A stretch of 64,000 bases of DNA from Taiwanofungus camphoratus. Lineage: Eukaryota > Basidiomycota > Agaricomycetes > Polyporales > Taiwanofungaceae. The notes below the pieces were generated by a model. It had not been told where the DNA came from. It worked only from the letters and a program-made list of their open reading frames with translations, and did not search any database. The position numbers were made by a program, and so were the translations under genes. Positions 11,151-20,797 of the stretch are shown here, one piece after another (position 1 is the stretch's first letter; every line of letters starts with the position of its first letter). The stretch is taken from NCBI GenBank assembly GCA_003999685.1, contig CP021222.1, forward strand, positions 1,426,001-1,490,000, in the 5' to 3' direction.

Positions 11151-11567
11151 AAGGTCATTGATAATCCGTGGTGATCAGTACTAATCTTATGAGTACGCTG
11201 ACCTCGCCTTCTTCGAGACCGGTACGGGTCTTTTAGGCACTGTCTTCTTGTGACCTCTCGAACCAGGACGGGTTCGGGTTTGTGGAGTCGTATTCTAGTG
11301 TTACCGGGGGGTTCACCCTGATAACGCTGCAGAAGCTTGGAGCGGTGTGCAGCGAAGGGTCGAAGAGGAGCGATGGTGACGACAAGTCACGATCCTCGGT
11401 AGTCTTCAACTACAAGCCCTATGTAGTCGCGATAGTCTTTCACGGGCTTCTTGCGGTGCAAGGAGATGTGTGAAGACTAGCGTGTATTGGTACTAATGCG
11501 TAGTACACTTTAGGAAGGATGAACAAAGAGAATACGACTAGGGGAACCTCCAACAGTGGGACTCCCC

Positions 11568-11573
11568 TTTATA
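11568..11573 (-). promoter_or_regulatory. TATA box of probable 5' LTR, older chromovirus
   Basis: TATAAA on the minus strand lies about 420 bp upstream of the gag-like code and within a stretch that contains a GACGGGCCGACC-like word also present in the young element's LTR. This fits an LTR promoter at about 11.16-11.7 kb. The LTR borders are not resolved. Confidence 0.45.
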
Positions 11574-11727
11574 CTGCCACCATCAGCCCCCAGGTATACT
11601 AGCAGCCCCCCAGAGACCGCATAAGGTGAGAGGAGTCAGCGGCCCGAAAGTACATAACTACCATGGTGTGAGCGGGGATGGTCGGCCCGTCAGTCAATCT
11701 GGGTAAATAAGGTGTGGAAGGGATGCC

Positions 11728-12280
11728 GCGCGTCCATGGTGTGACAAACAAAGGGAAAGAAAAAACGAACACGTCTCTGGTCCTATCCGACAGTAACACA
11801 CAGGCGGTGTTAGCAAGACGCGTGAAACCCAAAGGAACGGGTTTCCGCAAAGGACAAAAGGTATGGCTAGACTCACGGAACCTAAAGCTGCCATACCCGA
11901 TGAGGAAGTTGGCTCCCAAGTGCGAGGGACCCTTCGAAATCACGGACGTTCTAGGACCGGTGTCTTACAAGCTGAAACTCCCGACGACATGGCGAGTGCA
12001 CCCCGTTTTCCATGCCGCACTTCTTTCGCCATACACCGAGACGGACACCCATGGTCCCAACTACACGGAACCACCGCTGGAGCTTATCAGTGGCGAAGAT
12101 AACTACAAAGTCGAAGCTCTGGTCGGACATCGTGAGAATAGCCGAAGGAATCGCCGAGAATATCGAGTCAGGTGGAAAGGTTACTCATCCGCCGATGACT
12201 CATGGGAACCGGAAGAGAACTTAGCCGGTACTGCGGACGAGCTGCTAAGCGCATATAAGCAGCGCAAGAATCTACGATAA
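11728..12280 (+). pseudogene. Integrase C-terminus and chromodomain of the third chromovirus
   Basis: The frame contains the typical Ty3 integrase tail (FRKGQKVWLDSRNLKLPYP, then GPFEITDVLGPVSYKLKLP and HPVFHAALLSPY) followed by a chromodomain (YRVRWKGYSSADDSWEPEENL). The catalytic part is absent. A fragment similar to the first about 65 bases also occurs on the minus strand at 20731-20797, next to the second copy of the 1.77-kb unit. Confidence 0.85.
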
Positions 12281-12319
12281 AGAAAAAGGAGTCGCATTTT
12301 CACCCCACTCATCACCCGC

Positions 12320-12574
12320 ATGTCTCAGTCAAACGGTCCTTCATCATTGTTCACTCGCTACGGTCCATGCTACCTCTGTGGTAGCACTCGTCACTCGCAC
12401 AGGACGTACCCCGACTACAAATGCCTCCGCTGTAGTCGCCTGTCGCCTGGGCATCTTACGCGTGAATGCACTGCCGTCCACTACGCATTCGCCAACGACC
12501 CGGTACCGCCATATCATCCAGAGTGGTTCCTGCATGTCGTTAAACTGCGAGGGTACGACCGTGCACGTCGTTAA
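12320..12574 (+). CDS. Small CCHC-knuckle ORF downstream of chromodomain
   Basis: An ATG frame of 84 residues begins 39 bases after the chromodomain frame ends. It carries a Cys/His-rich segment starting CYLCGSTRHSHRT and a second knuckle CLRCSRLSPGHLTREC. Position and content match the knuckle-bearing frame at the 3' end of the young element, though the sequences are not obviously alike. The last residues run into a short tandem repeat. Whether this is a separate protein or a piece of a larger one is unclear. Confidence 0.5.
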   Translation: MSQSNGPSSLFTRYGPCYLCGSTRHSHRTYPDYKCLRCSRLSPGHLTRECTAVHYAFANDPVPPYHPEWFLHVVKLRGYDRARR

Positions 12575-12742
12575 ACTACAACGTACGACCGACATGTTGT
12601 AAAACTGTAAAGTTTGAGCTGAAAGGATGCTCGCGGTTGGAGGGGTCATCCCCTATGGGTTCAAGGGTCATCCCTTGTAGGTCGAGGTGAAACACCCTCA
12701 TGGTTGGAAGGGTCATCCCTTATAGGTTGCGGTGAAACACCC
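12536..12742 (+). repeat. Short tandem repeats after the knuckle ORF
   Basis: Two adjacent repeat patches are visible. At 12536-12608 the word GTCGTTAAACT...GTACGACC recurs about three times at roughly 30-bp spacing. At 12635-12742 GGTTGGAAGGGTCATCCC with a following GGTGAAACACCC recurs two to three times. They lie in the non-coding 3' region of the third chromovirus. Confidence 0.7.
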
Positions 12743-12838
12743 GCTCGTCACTTCTAGGAAAGTTTTTCAAGTTCGTCCTTGGAAGTTTGTCAAGTTCGTC
12801 GACGGTCGCCAAAAGTTCGACTCGGAGAAACTCGACGC

Positions 12839-14604
12839 TGATGAGTCCTGTAGCCTCCTGGGCCCCGAATCGCGATTTTAGGAGCTTTCTAATCCCCCAA
12901 CCGACCACTCTAAGACTCTCCTACAGCCTACGACAGGAGGGATAGGTTCCTATAATATTCCTAACGCCCCCTCTCCTTCCTAAACCCTCCTAACACCCTA
13001 CGAAGTCTTGCGAAGTCACACGAGGTGCTACGAGATTTCGAATGCTAGACGCGAAGTCCCTAACTCCTGCTAAGTCCACTATCGGACACTGCCGGCCCTC
13101 CCATACTGTTCCATTGGATCTAGGTCCTATCTACTACATCACTCATCCCGGGCTTAGCTAAGAAGTCTTAGCTAAGTCTCTCCTAGCTCTTGTGATTGCA
13201 GCTACCTCCGATAGGCTCCGAAACGGTCCGAAGTTCCAGAAGTTGGACTTAGGAAGCCTTGTGCACCCCCATGGGTCTTGATCCTATGCCATAAGGTCAT
13301 CCTAGGGCATACCCATATGACCCTCCACCCATTTAGGACACCTCCTGCCCCAATTAGGCCAAGTCCCGCTGCTAAGGACTTCGTGCGCTCTTAGCCCACT
13401 AAGATAGGTGATCACGGCGCATGGCTGCTCTCGGATAGTCATCCCGCCCTCGTGAATGAACTTGGTCACCTTTCTACCGTACGTAGTTCCCCTGTTTCAG
13501 TTCCTAATTAGTTCCTATCCTCCTCGTGTTCACTTCGGAGTCCATGCGCTTTAGTACACATTTCGGACTCGTAAGGATCGCTTCGCGCAAGATTAGTTCA
13601 CCTCACGTTCCCCTATTTAGTCAGAGGTAGTTTACTATGTACGACAGAGACCCCTCAGTGCACGCTTCTCTCTTTGGAATACCAGTTCCCCTGTAGCTCC
13701 GATCTCAGGAAAGCGCCGTGAGTACAACCTTAGGAACGGTCCCAAGGTCCCTAAGTCTCCACCCCAGCTCCGTTTCAGTACCTTTGAACTACGTCTACGC
13801 TCGCGATATATCTACGAACTACGTCTACGCTTCCCGAACTACGCACTACGATCTACGAAGTCGCCGTGACTTCGTGCCCTTCAGCACCTCTTATAGCACC
13901 TATCCGGTGGGCCTCCGCCTTAGTTATACCCTTAGGCTCACGTTGCGTCATCCCTACGTCCTACGAATAACCCTACGACTCCCCCATAGCCTTCATTACA
14001 GGCTATAGTACATCTCTCTACGCCCTCGAACTCTCCGACCCACACCTCGACGTCATCAGACACTTCAGAGCTTCCAGCAACCTCGTTCCCTCATTCCTAT
14101 TCCAAGTATTAGCTCTCCGAACCATCCGACCTCTCCTACAAGTCTCCTACGCCAGCCAAACCTCGCCCACCTCGCTCTAACAAACCTCTAAGCCTTACAC
14201 CCTTTAGCTAACTCTAGCTAAAAGGACTTCGCAGCAGTCTCGTACCCTCTGCCGCTTAGTAGAAATTATAGTCCATTGGCTTATTGCTCCCTAACTCTAT
14301 ACAGCCTACGAAGTCAGCTCGCGCGATTTAGCTAAAACTTCGAAGGACTTCGCAGAATCTCGAAGGACTTCGTGTACTTCGGAGGGCCTCGCAAGACCTT
14401 AGGGATTGTATAGCACTTAGGAACAAGATCCTGTTGTGCAGGACCCTTGACCCCTTACTCCCCCACTTACAAAAACAAGACATACAGGTTTCCCGGTATC
14501 GTACAGGTTGTAGCTCCTACCCTCATATCTTCACAGTTATCACACTACCCCACAGCCACGTTGCGGAGCACTCCCTAGGTACCAGGGTCCCCTAGGTCGT
14601 ATCA
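12839..14604 (+). repeat. 1.77-kb repeat unit, copy A
   Basis: This non-coding block has a second copy in inverted orientation at 20798-22558; matching is nearly continuous by eye. It begins TGATGAGTCC and ends GGTCGTATCA, which resembles LTR ends (TG...CA). The four bases ACGC stand on both sides (12835-12838 and 14605-14608), a possible short target duplication. The unit is full of short palindromes such as CTTAGCTAAG and words such as ACGAAGTC. I see no convincing gene in it. It could be a large LTR, a non-autonomous element, or part of the host chromovirus. Confidence 0.75.
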
Positions 14605-14651
14605 ACGCGTCCCCATTGGAGTTTAGTTGATTGACCAGGCGTTCAATCATA

Positions 14652-14664
14652 AGTAGGGGGGTAA
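14652..14664 (+). other. Polypurine tract of the third chromovirus
   Basis: AGTAGGGGGGTAA directly precedes the LTR start at 14665, in the same arrangement as in the young element. Confidence 0.75.
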
Positions 14665-15207
14665 TGATACAATTTCTTTTATCGCATATCTTATCGGTCG
14701 GACCTCGGATCGGTCCCGTGACCTTTTGCTTCTAGGACGGGCCTCGGGTAGGCCCAGCTTCTTCGCGCAGCGTCTTGACTCATTGCTGCTTATGGTACGG
14801 GCCCCGGTTACTCATGGACTCTGACTCATATCGGGCTCCGCTTACACATTCCGTCTTACGCTTACTGATTGCTAATACGGCCCGATGACTCATATTGCCT
14901 TACTTACGCTTACTCACGCTGATTCCTAGACCACGTGCCATGGTCCGTGCGCAGAGTAGAATACGTATATAAGGCCCTGTACTTTGTAGGTCGGACCTTA
15001 AGTTCGATCTGGTTACCAAGTAGCTAGTTACCACTAGCAATCTTATACTCGTATCTTGCGACCTCTCGCTTCGTACCTGAGTACTCGCTCAACTCCATCG
15101 ACTTCGCCCAGGAGGACATACGCAGTGTCCATAAAGCCTCACTACTATCTTCAGTAGCCAGGTCCTCACGTTTGAGGCTTTCCGGTCGTTGATACCAGCT
15201 TGTATCA
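14665..15207 (+). repeat. 3' LTR of the third chromovirus
   Basis: A 543-bp LTR with perfect 8-bp inverted ends: TGATACAA at the left and TTGTATCA at the right. A TATATAA box lies at 14966-14972, in place for an LTR promoter. The next bases (CATGT, 15208-15212) are LINE code, so this LTR marks an insertion into the LINE; the partner LTR is not in the window. Confidence 0.88.
14966..14972 (+). promoter_or_regulatory. TATA box in LTR
   Basis: TATATAA about 300 bp into the LTR and 240 bp before its end is a plausible core promoter for the element. Confidence 0.55.
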
Positions 15208-15579
15208 CATGTCACAATCGTCAAAGGTATCTGCTATCGCCATGTAGAATGTGTCGTCTATGAAACCTCCTCCATCTTCGTCTTTGCCCTGTGGGACCAT
15301 GATTAGTGGGAAGTTGTAGATGGCGTACAGTATCATGGAATCCATGTCTCCTTGACCTATGCCGTTATCAATTGTGATTGGGTCTGAGGTAAATTGATCA
15401 AAGGATAGCATTGTGTGATGGTGATAGGTGCCAGGCCCTTCTAGGCCCCACAGAGCACCCTCACTTGACTCTAGGACCTTAGGCATGGCTTCAATGCCAC
15501 TCGATGCATCCAATACCACCTGAAAAGCCACTGTGGGACTCTCCGATAGCTTCGAATCATGCCACAGCCACTCCATCAA
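15208..15579 (-). mobile_element. LINE, downstream RT part
   Basis: The minus strand encodes a LINE reverse transcriptase segment: LSFDQFTSDP, then IDNGIGQGD, then GGFIDDTFY, matching the GxGQG and YVDD-type motifs of non-LTR RTs. Its upstream edge (LMEWLWHDS) continues in frame from the LINE piece that ends at 22554 if the insertion between them is removed. The usual aromatic of the catalytic motif is replaced by Phe (FIDD). The rest of the RT is cut off by the chromoviral LTR at 15207. Confidence 0.8.
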
Positions 15580-16440
15580 TTCTGGTCTGACATTCCAGCG
15601 TGCAGTTCTCTCTACACACAATGCACCACACGCAGTCGCCACTCAAAGTCCTTGCACGTGACCGGTTTCGCCACCCCGATATCGCTCAATCAGCTTTGAT
15701 GCGCCACTCGATGCACTCAATAACGCTACAACCATGTCTTAGTCTATGTATGTTCCTTTGTCTCAGCCTTACTAGTGACGTCAGTATAGTAGCCACTCCC
15801 TCTATGAGCTACTCCGTAGTGTGCAAGTAGTTAGGATGCCACTCGTACTATGCCACTCCTGATGCACCTTACATTATAGTAAAGTAGTATAAACGTGATG
15901 TACGACGTCTCGGACCAAAAGAGAAGTTTTCCCTCATTCTGCAGAGCTCAAGGAGAGCACCTTCAATACAGTCTCCTACTGCGTTCTACTGCATCTTTCC
16001 ATCTTTGCCTACATTCAAAGAGTTGCATCTACAATCCGCCTTCTACAGTCTCTTGAAGGGTTGCGCTCAGTCTTACGTCCACCTTTGACATCTGTCAAAG
16101 GGTTGCATCTATATCCTTTCTCTAACCCAAGCCCGCCCTTTACAGTAATTGAGGGGCTGCGTATCAGCTAAGTCCACCTGTTTAAGCCTTCCCTTAGTAC
16201 AGTACCATAGCACATCGAAGCTACATTGAGCAGTCGCAACACACGTCATAGGTCATCAAAGACCTTCGTAGATGTCTCTTGACCCATTTGAGATCAGAAA
16301 CCTTTTGCTGCTGACTCTCCCCTGCGCACTAACTAGTACTATAGCTTTCCAGCTTCTCTAGGTCATACCCAGTTAGGGGTTGGAGTGTTATAGTGAGTAT
16401 CATTTCTGGAGCCCACTGCGAGGGGATTTCAGGCAAGGAA
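15580..16440 (+). other. Leader or LTR-like region of the inner Ty3-type element
   Basis: No gene is evident. A TATAAA-like box (TAGTATAAACG, near 15886-15896) and a possible primer-binding site TGGAGCCCACTGCG (from 16407) after GAGTATCA suggest that a 5' LTR ends near 16402. The LTR start could not be found. Confidence 0.35.
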
Positions 16441-16456
16441 TCTGCTGCTATCAGAT

Positions 16457-19400
16457 TTGCCGAAGACGTCTCCAGTATTCACCCGCTCGCAAGCGTGTGA
16501 GGCTGTCAGTTGTAGCGCAAGTGAAAATCTCGACAACAGTTCTACCACCTTTTCCACAACTCCCGACACCTTCGACCATGAGGAAGAAGACCTTGTAGAT
16601 CACGAGTTACAGTTTCCTTTGACCTCAGATGAACGTACTTCATCTCCTGAACTTCTAGGGCTATCTACACCAGAAGGCAACTTCTTGTCCCCCAATCTCT
16701 ATGAACAGTCCGGTTCATCGCCTGAGCCAGAGGACCCAGTAGAATTAACATCACATACTGCTATCCCCACTACTACGACTGTACCCTCATCCCAGCAGAC
16801 CGTTACTCCATACATTTTTCCCAGTTCTTCGAACCACCCCACACCAGCCACCGTTAATCCCCCTAATCAAGTTACAATGAATCAGAACGCAGCAACTACG
16901 CCTTACGTGCCCCCTCGAGGCCACTCGACAGCCCCCACCTTTGACCCAACAGAAGTCCGATCGCTTCAACGCTACTTCCAGGACATCGAAGTCTTATTTA
17001 CTCAGTGTAGAATTACCGATGACACAGAAAAGAAGTCATGGGCCATTCGTTACCCATCAATCGATGTTGCAGACCTATGGGAAACCCTCAAATCCTTTTC
17101 CGGTCAAACCAAGACATACGCACAGTGGAAAGCCGATGTCCTGGTGCTCTACCCAGGTACTGACGACACCAGGAAATGGTCCCTCACAGATATGGATCAA
17201 CTGATCGGGGAACGCGTGTGTATTGGAATCCACAATGCTGCAGATCTTGGAAGCTACTACCATGACTTTGTATCCATCACGAAGCACCTAATCGCACAAC
17301 GACGACTCTCCGACATTGAACAAAGTCGAGCATTTCTACAAGGATTCCAGCCTGCTCTACTCATGCGACTAGAGGCCCAACTTCACCTGAAGCATTCTGA
17401 TCACTATCCTGATGACCCCTACCCACTTTCCAACATTCACGCAGCCGCAACATTCATTCTACATGGCACTTCGAGTACGCCGACAGTCGCAGCACCACAG
17501 ACAACGGCTTCAACAACTACTCAGCCCAGCATGATTAAGACTGAAGACATCTCGACAATCATTGAAAGTCTGTCAAAGACTATTGCCACTCTTATTCAGC
17601 CCAGTGGTAGCAAATCGAATGTAGCCGCTAGGCTCTCGTCAACCCAAGGTGGCACAGAACAGACCTGCCACTTTTGCGGTGACCAGAACCATGGCATTTG
17701 AAGCTGCCCGCACGTAGAGGCAGATATAGCCGCTGGAAAATGCAAGTGTAACACCAAAGGAAAAGTCGTACTTCTGAACGGTCTATTCATCCCGTGCAGT
17801 ATCCCAGGCATTACGATCCATGACCGCCTCTATGAGTGGATCCGTTGCAACATGCCAGCAGCACCTAGCCTGCTCTATGGGATTGACGACCATGCCAGTG
17901 TCCAAACCTTCATGCTCAACACAGAAGGCAGGATCAAAGTGCTTGAAAGGGAGCTCCTGCAGCTTCAAAAGTGTAGGGAAGTTTTCGACGGCGTCGAAAT
18001 TATACAGTGCAAGAAACCTACTATGACAGTGCCGCAGACCACAGAAGTCTCTGATACAACTCCCATCTCATGCAGTACCAACAACCCAGCGCCTGACACA
18101 GACAAGTCAGCCACTCCTACCGCAGTCTCAGTCCCAGCGACCTCAGCCAAACCTTCGACAAGTACCTCTGCACCTTCGACAATTCCCACAGCTATAGTTT
18201 CCCTGCCAGCATCATCAAATGCACCTTCGACACAGCCCGCCGCTGCATCTACTCTGTCAGCGCCCCCAGTCCATCTCTTTGCAAGTGCCCGAGACGCGAC
18301 TTATGCTCCGCCGAATCTTCAAAACTTTGCTACTCTGCCCAAGTCTTCTAACGATAAGGGCAAGGACCCTGCGTACAAGACCATGGTTCCCATACACCAG
18401 CCCAAGATAGCCGACGAAATCTTTGCACGCTCGATGAGGTCCCCCATTATCACGTTAACGCCAGAAGAACTCCTTTTGATCTCGCCCGACGTACACAACA
18501 AGTATCGGGAAGCAGTTACACCAAAGCGAGTCTTAGCGGAACCCATCGCTTCGGCGCACATCATAGAGCTCACTGATGAAGACAAGGTAAAAGAGATGCA
18601 CCAACTATCTTGTTCAGGCACAGCACTACAGCCAGGAGCTATGGTCATACCTGACCCCTACGAAACCTATCTCAAGCATGTTCCGCATGGCGAGCATCCC
18701 ACCAATCTCACAGTTGCTCGCGACTCGAACGCTATCTGCTCGATCTTTGCTCTAGTCGACAATAAAAAGCAGATTGAATGTATTGTAGACCCAGGTTCAC
18801 AAATTGTAGCAATGTCGGAGGAAGTTTGCTTAGGCCTGAAGCTCCTCTTCGACCCTACAATACAGTTAAACATGCAGTCCACTAATGGGAAAGTAGACCG
18901 ATCGCTAGGGCTTGTACGCAACATACCCTTCCAGATTGGTGAGGTAGTGTTATATCTTCAGGCTCATGTTATTTGAAACACAGCATACAACATCCTTCTT
19001 GAATGACCCTTTGACGTTCTTACGCAAAGCATCGTAAAGAACTTCACAAACGAAGAACAGACGATCACGATAGTATGCCCCAACTCTGGCAAAACCATCA
19101 CAATTTCTACATACCCACGCAGAAAACTGCGCTTTCGACCGCAGCACCATAGAAGCTGCCTGCATGTGGGTTTTCACGCTTCGAGGATTTGATACCCCAT
19201 TGTCAAGGAGAAGCAGCCCTAGTCATCAACTATGATGGGGCAAAACCTAGTATTTCCTTCGTTGCTCCGATTGATTCTTTGATCCCTAATGCAGTCCAGT
19301 CTCTCTACCTCTCTGCTTGTTCTTCAGTCTCCGAACATTTACAGTCTCTCTATGTCACAGACACCAGTAAAGCCACGTCGAATGCTTCGACGTGGGCTTT

Positions 19401-20731
19401 GACACTTCTATTTTCAGCTCCCTTTACTTTGCTTCCTAGTTCATCCTCTCTGAATTCTTCAACTCGCGCTCTGACCTCACAGCTTACTAATTCCATCCCT
19501 CTGACATCTTCTATGTCGACTCATGAAATCTATGCGGCTACCAAAAAGAAGTACAAACCAGTTGCACTCAAGACTCATCCCATTCTAGGAGCAGTCCTCA
19601 AACGGTTTTGAATAATTCGAGACATCAAGGGCGACCCCCTATCTATTATGCCAGCGCTCTCAACCAATCCCCCGCCCTTCAAACCTACTGGTCGATATAT
19701 GCAAGAACACTTCAAAATTACGGAGAAGCTTCACAACAGCACCTTCCTGCTCCCCAATGAGCGTCAAGTTCTCCACCACTTCATGTGCTTGCACAACGAA
19801 GCTTTCGCATGGACCAACGAAGAGAGGGGATGCTTCAAGCCAAAATACTTCCCTCCCATAGATTTCCCCGTCATATCACATACACCCTGGGTGCAAAAGA
19901 ATATCCCAATTCCACCCGGGATCTACAATCAAGTCTGCGCAGTGATCAAGCGAAAGATCAACGCAGGCATCTATGAGCCTTCAAACTCGTCGTATCAATC
20001 GCGTTGGCTCTGTGTAGTAAAGAAAGACAGAAAATCTCTTCGACTCATACACTCCCTCGAGCCCCTTAATGCAGTTACAATACAGCATTCAGATGTACCA
20101 CCTACGCCAGAATATCTAGCAGAACAGTTTGGAGGAAGACCATGTGGCGGCATGCTTGACCTCTACATAGGCTATGACAAACAACTCATCGCGGAGTCTT
20201 CAAGAGACCTTACAATGTTCCAAACCCCCTACGGCACTATGCGACTCGTCACCCTTCCAATGGGTTGGACAAATTCAGTCGCTATATTCCATGACGATGT
20301 CACCTACATTCTACAACCCGAAATCCTGCACTTGACAGTACCCTACATTGACAATGTTCCAGTCAAAGGCCCCGCATCAGACTACAACGATGAGCGGCTG
20401 CCCTTGAACACTGGAATTTGAAGATTCGTATGGGAACACTTCAAAAACTTGAACTGAATTGTTACTCGAATGCGCTATGCAGGAGGAACCTTCTCCGGCA
20501 TGAAGAGCATTCTAATCTCACATGAGATCATGGTCATAGGACACCGATGTACTCCTGAAGGACGGTTGTCCGATGACTCTCGAGTCTCAGCAATACGCAA
20601 CTGGGGTCCCTGCACTACGCTCTCGGATGTTCGAGCGTTCCTAGGAACCATTGGAGTTGTTCGAATATTTATACGCAACTTCGCCCATTGCGTTGATGCC
20701 CTCGTACACCTTACGAGGAAGGACATTGTTA
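16457..20731 (+). pseudogene. Gag, protease and RT part of a second Ty3-type lineage
   Basis: The plus strand shows a Ty3-type gag (RSLQRYFQDIEVLFTQC, then YYHDFVSITKHL), a knuckle start (CHFCGDQNHG), a protease (CIVDPGSQIVAMS) and RT pieces (RLIHSLEPLNAVT, then GGMLDLYIGYD, and MRLVTLPMGWTNS). The usual catalytic DD motif reads PYIDNVPVKGP. Proteins differ strongly from the chromoviruses to the left, so this is a separate family. RNase H and integrase are missing. It is an old fossil with about four or more breaks. Confidence 0.8.
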
Positions 20732-20797
20732 CCGACGGGTAGGACTAGGGACTTAATTGTTTTTTCTTTTCCTTTGTTCATCACACCATGGACGCGC
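20731..20797 (-). pseudogene. Integrase scrap of a chromovirus
   Basis: Read on the minus strand, these bases match the stretch from 11728 onward (shared GCGCGTCCATGGTGTGA and an A-rich run after it), i.e. the start of the third chromovirus's integrase tail. It joins copy B of the 1.77-kb unit directly, whereas in the third chromovirus the unit lies downstream of the integrase. Confidence 0.6.

Larger units (their letters stand above)
6208..11727 (-). mobile_element. Older Ty3/Gypsy chromovirus, interrupted by the young element
   Basis: A second Ty3 element of the same broad lineage lies on the minus strand: gag region on the right, pol running left until the young element interrupts it at 6207/6208. 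The remaining integrase end and 3' LTR should lie left of the window. Its protease, RT and integrase are clearly similar to those of the young element but not near-identical, so the families diverged earlier. A TATAAA on the minus strand (11568-11573) suggests that the 5' LTR lies at about 11.16-11.7 kb; I could not fix its ends. The element is broken by the insertion and by about two further breaks in the gag region. Confidence 0.85.
11728..15207 (+). mobile_element. Third Ty3 chromovirus, 3' part with LTR
   Basis: Only the 3' part of this plus-strand element is present: the integrase end with chromodomain, a small knuckle frame, tandem repeats, a long non-coding stretch containing a 1.77-kb repeat unit, a purine tract and an intact 3' LTR. 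The left side abuts the older minus-strand chromovirus. The right side cuts the LINE at 15208. It is broken; the upstream parts are either deleted or displaced to the left of the window by the nested insertions. Confidence 0.8.

Noticed and set aside
13718-14008. Open frame in copy A of the 1.77-kb unit, with a partly matching frame in copy B
   Set aside because: The frame has low-complexity repeats of Tyr, Arg and Leu words caused by the short repeated DNA words of the unit; no ATG-based gene or domain is evident, and similarity between copies is explained by DNA identity.
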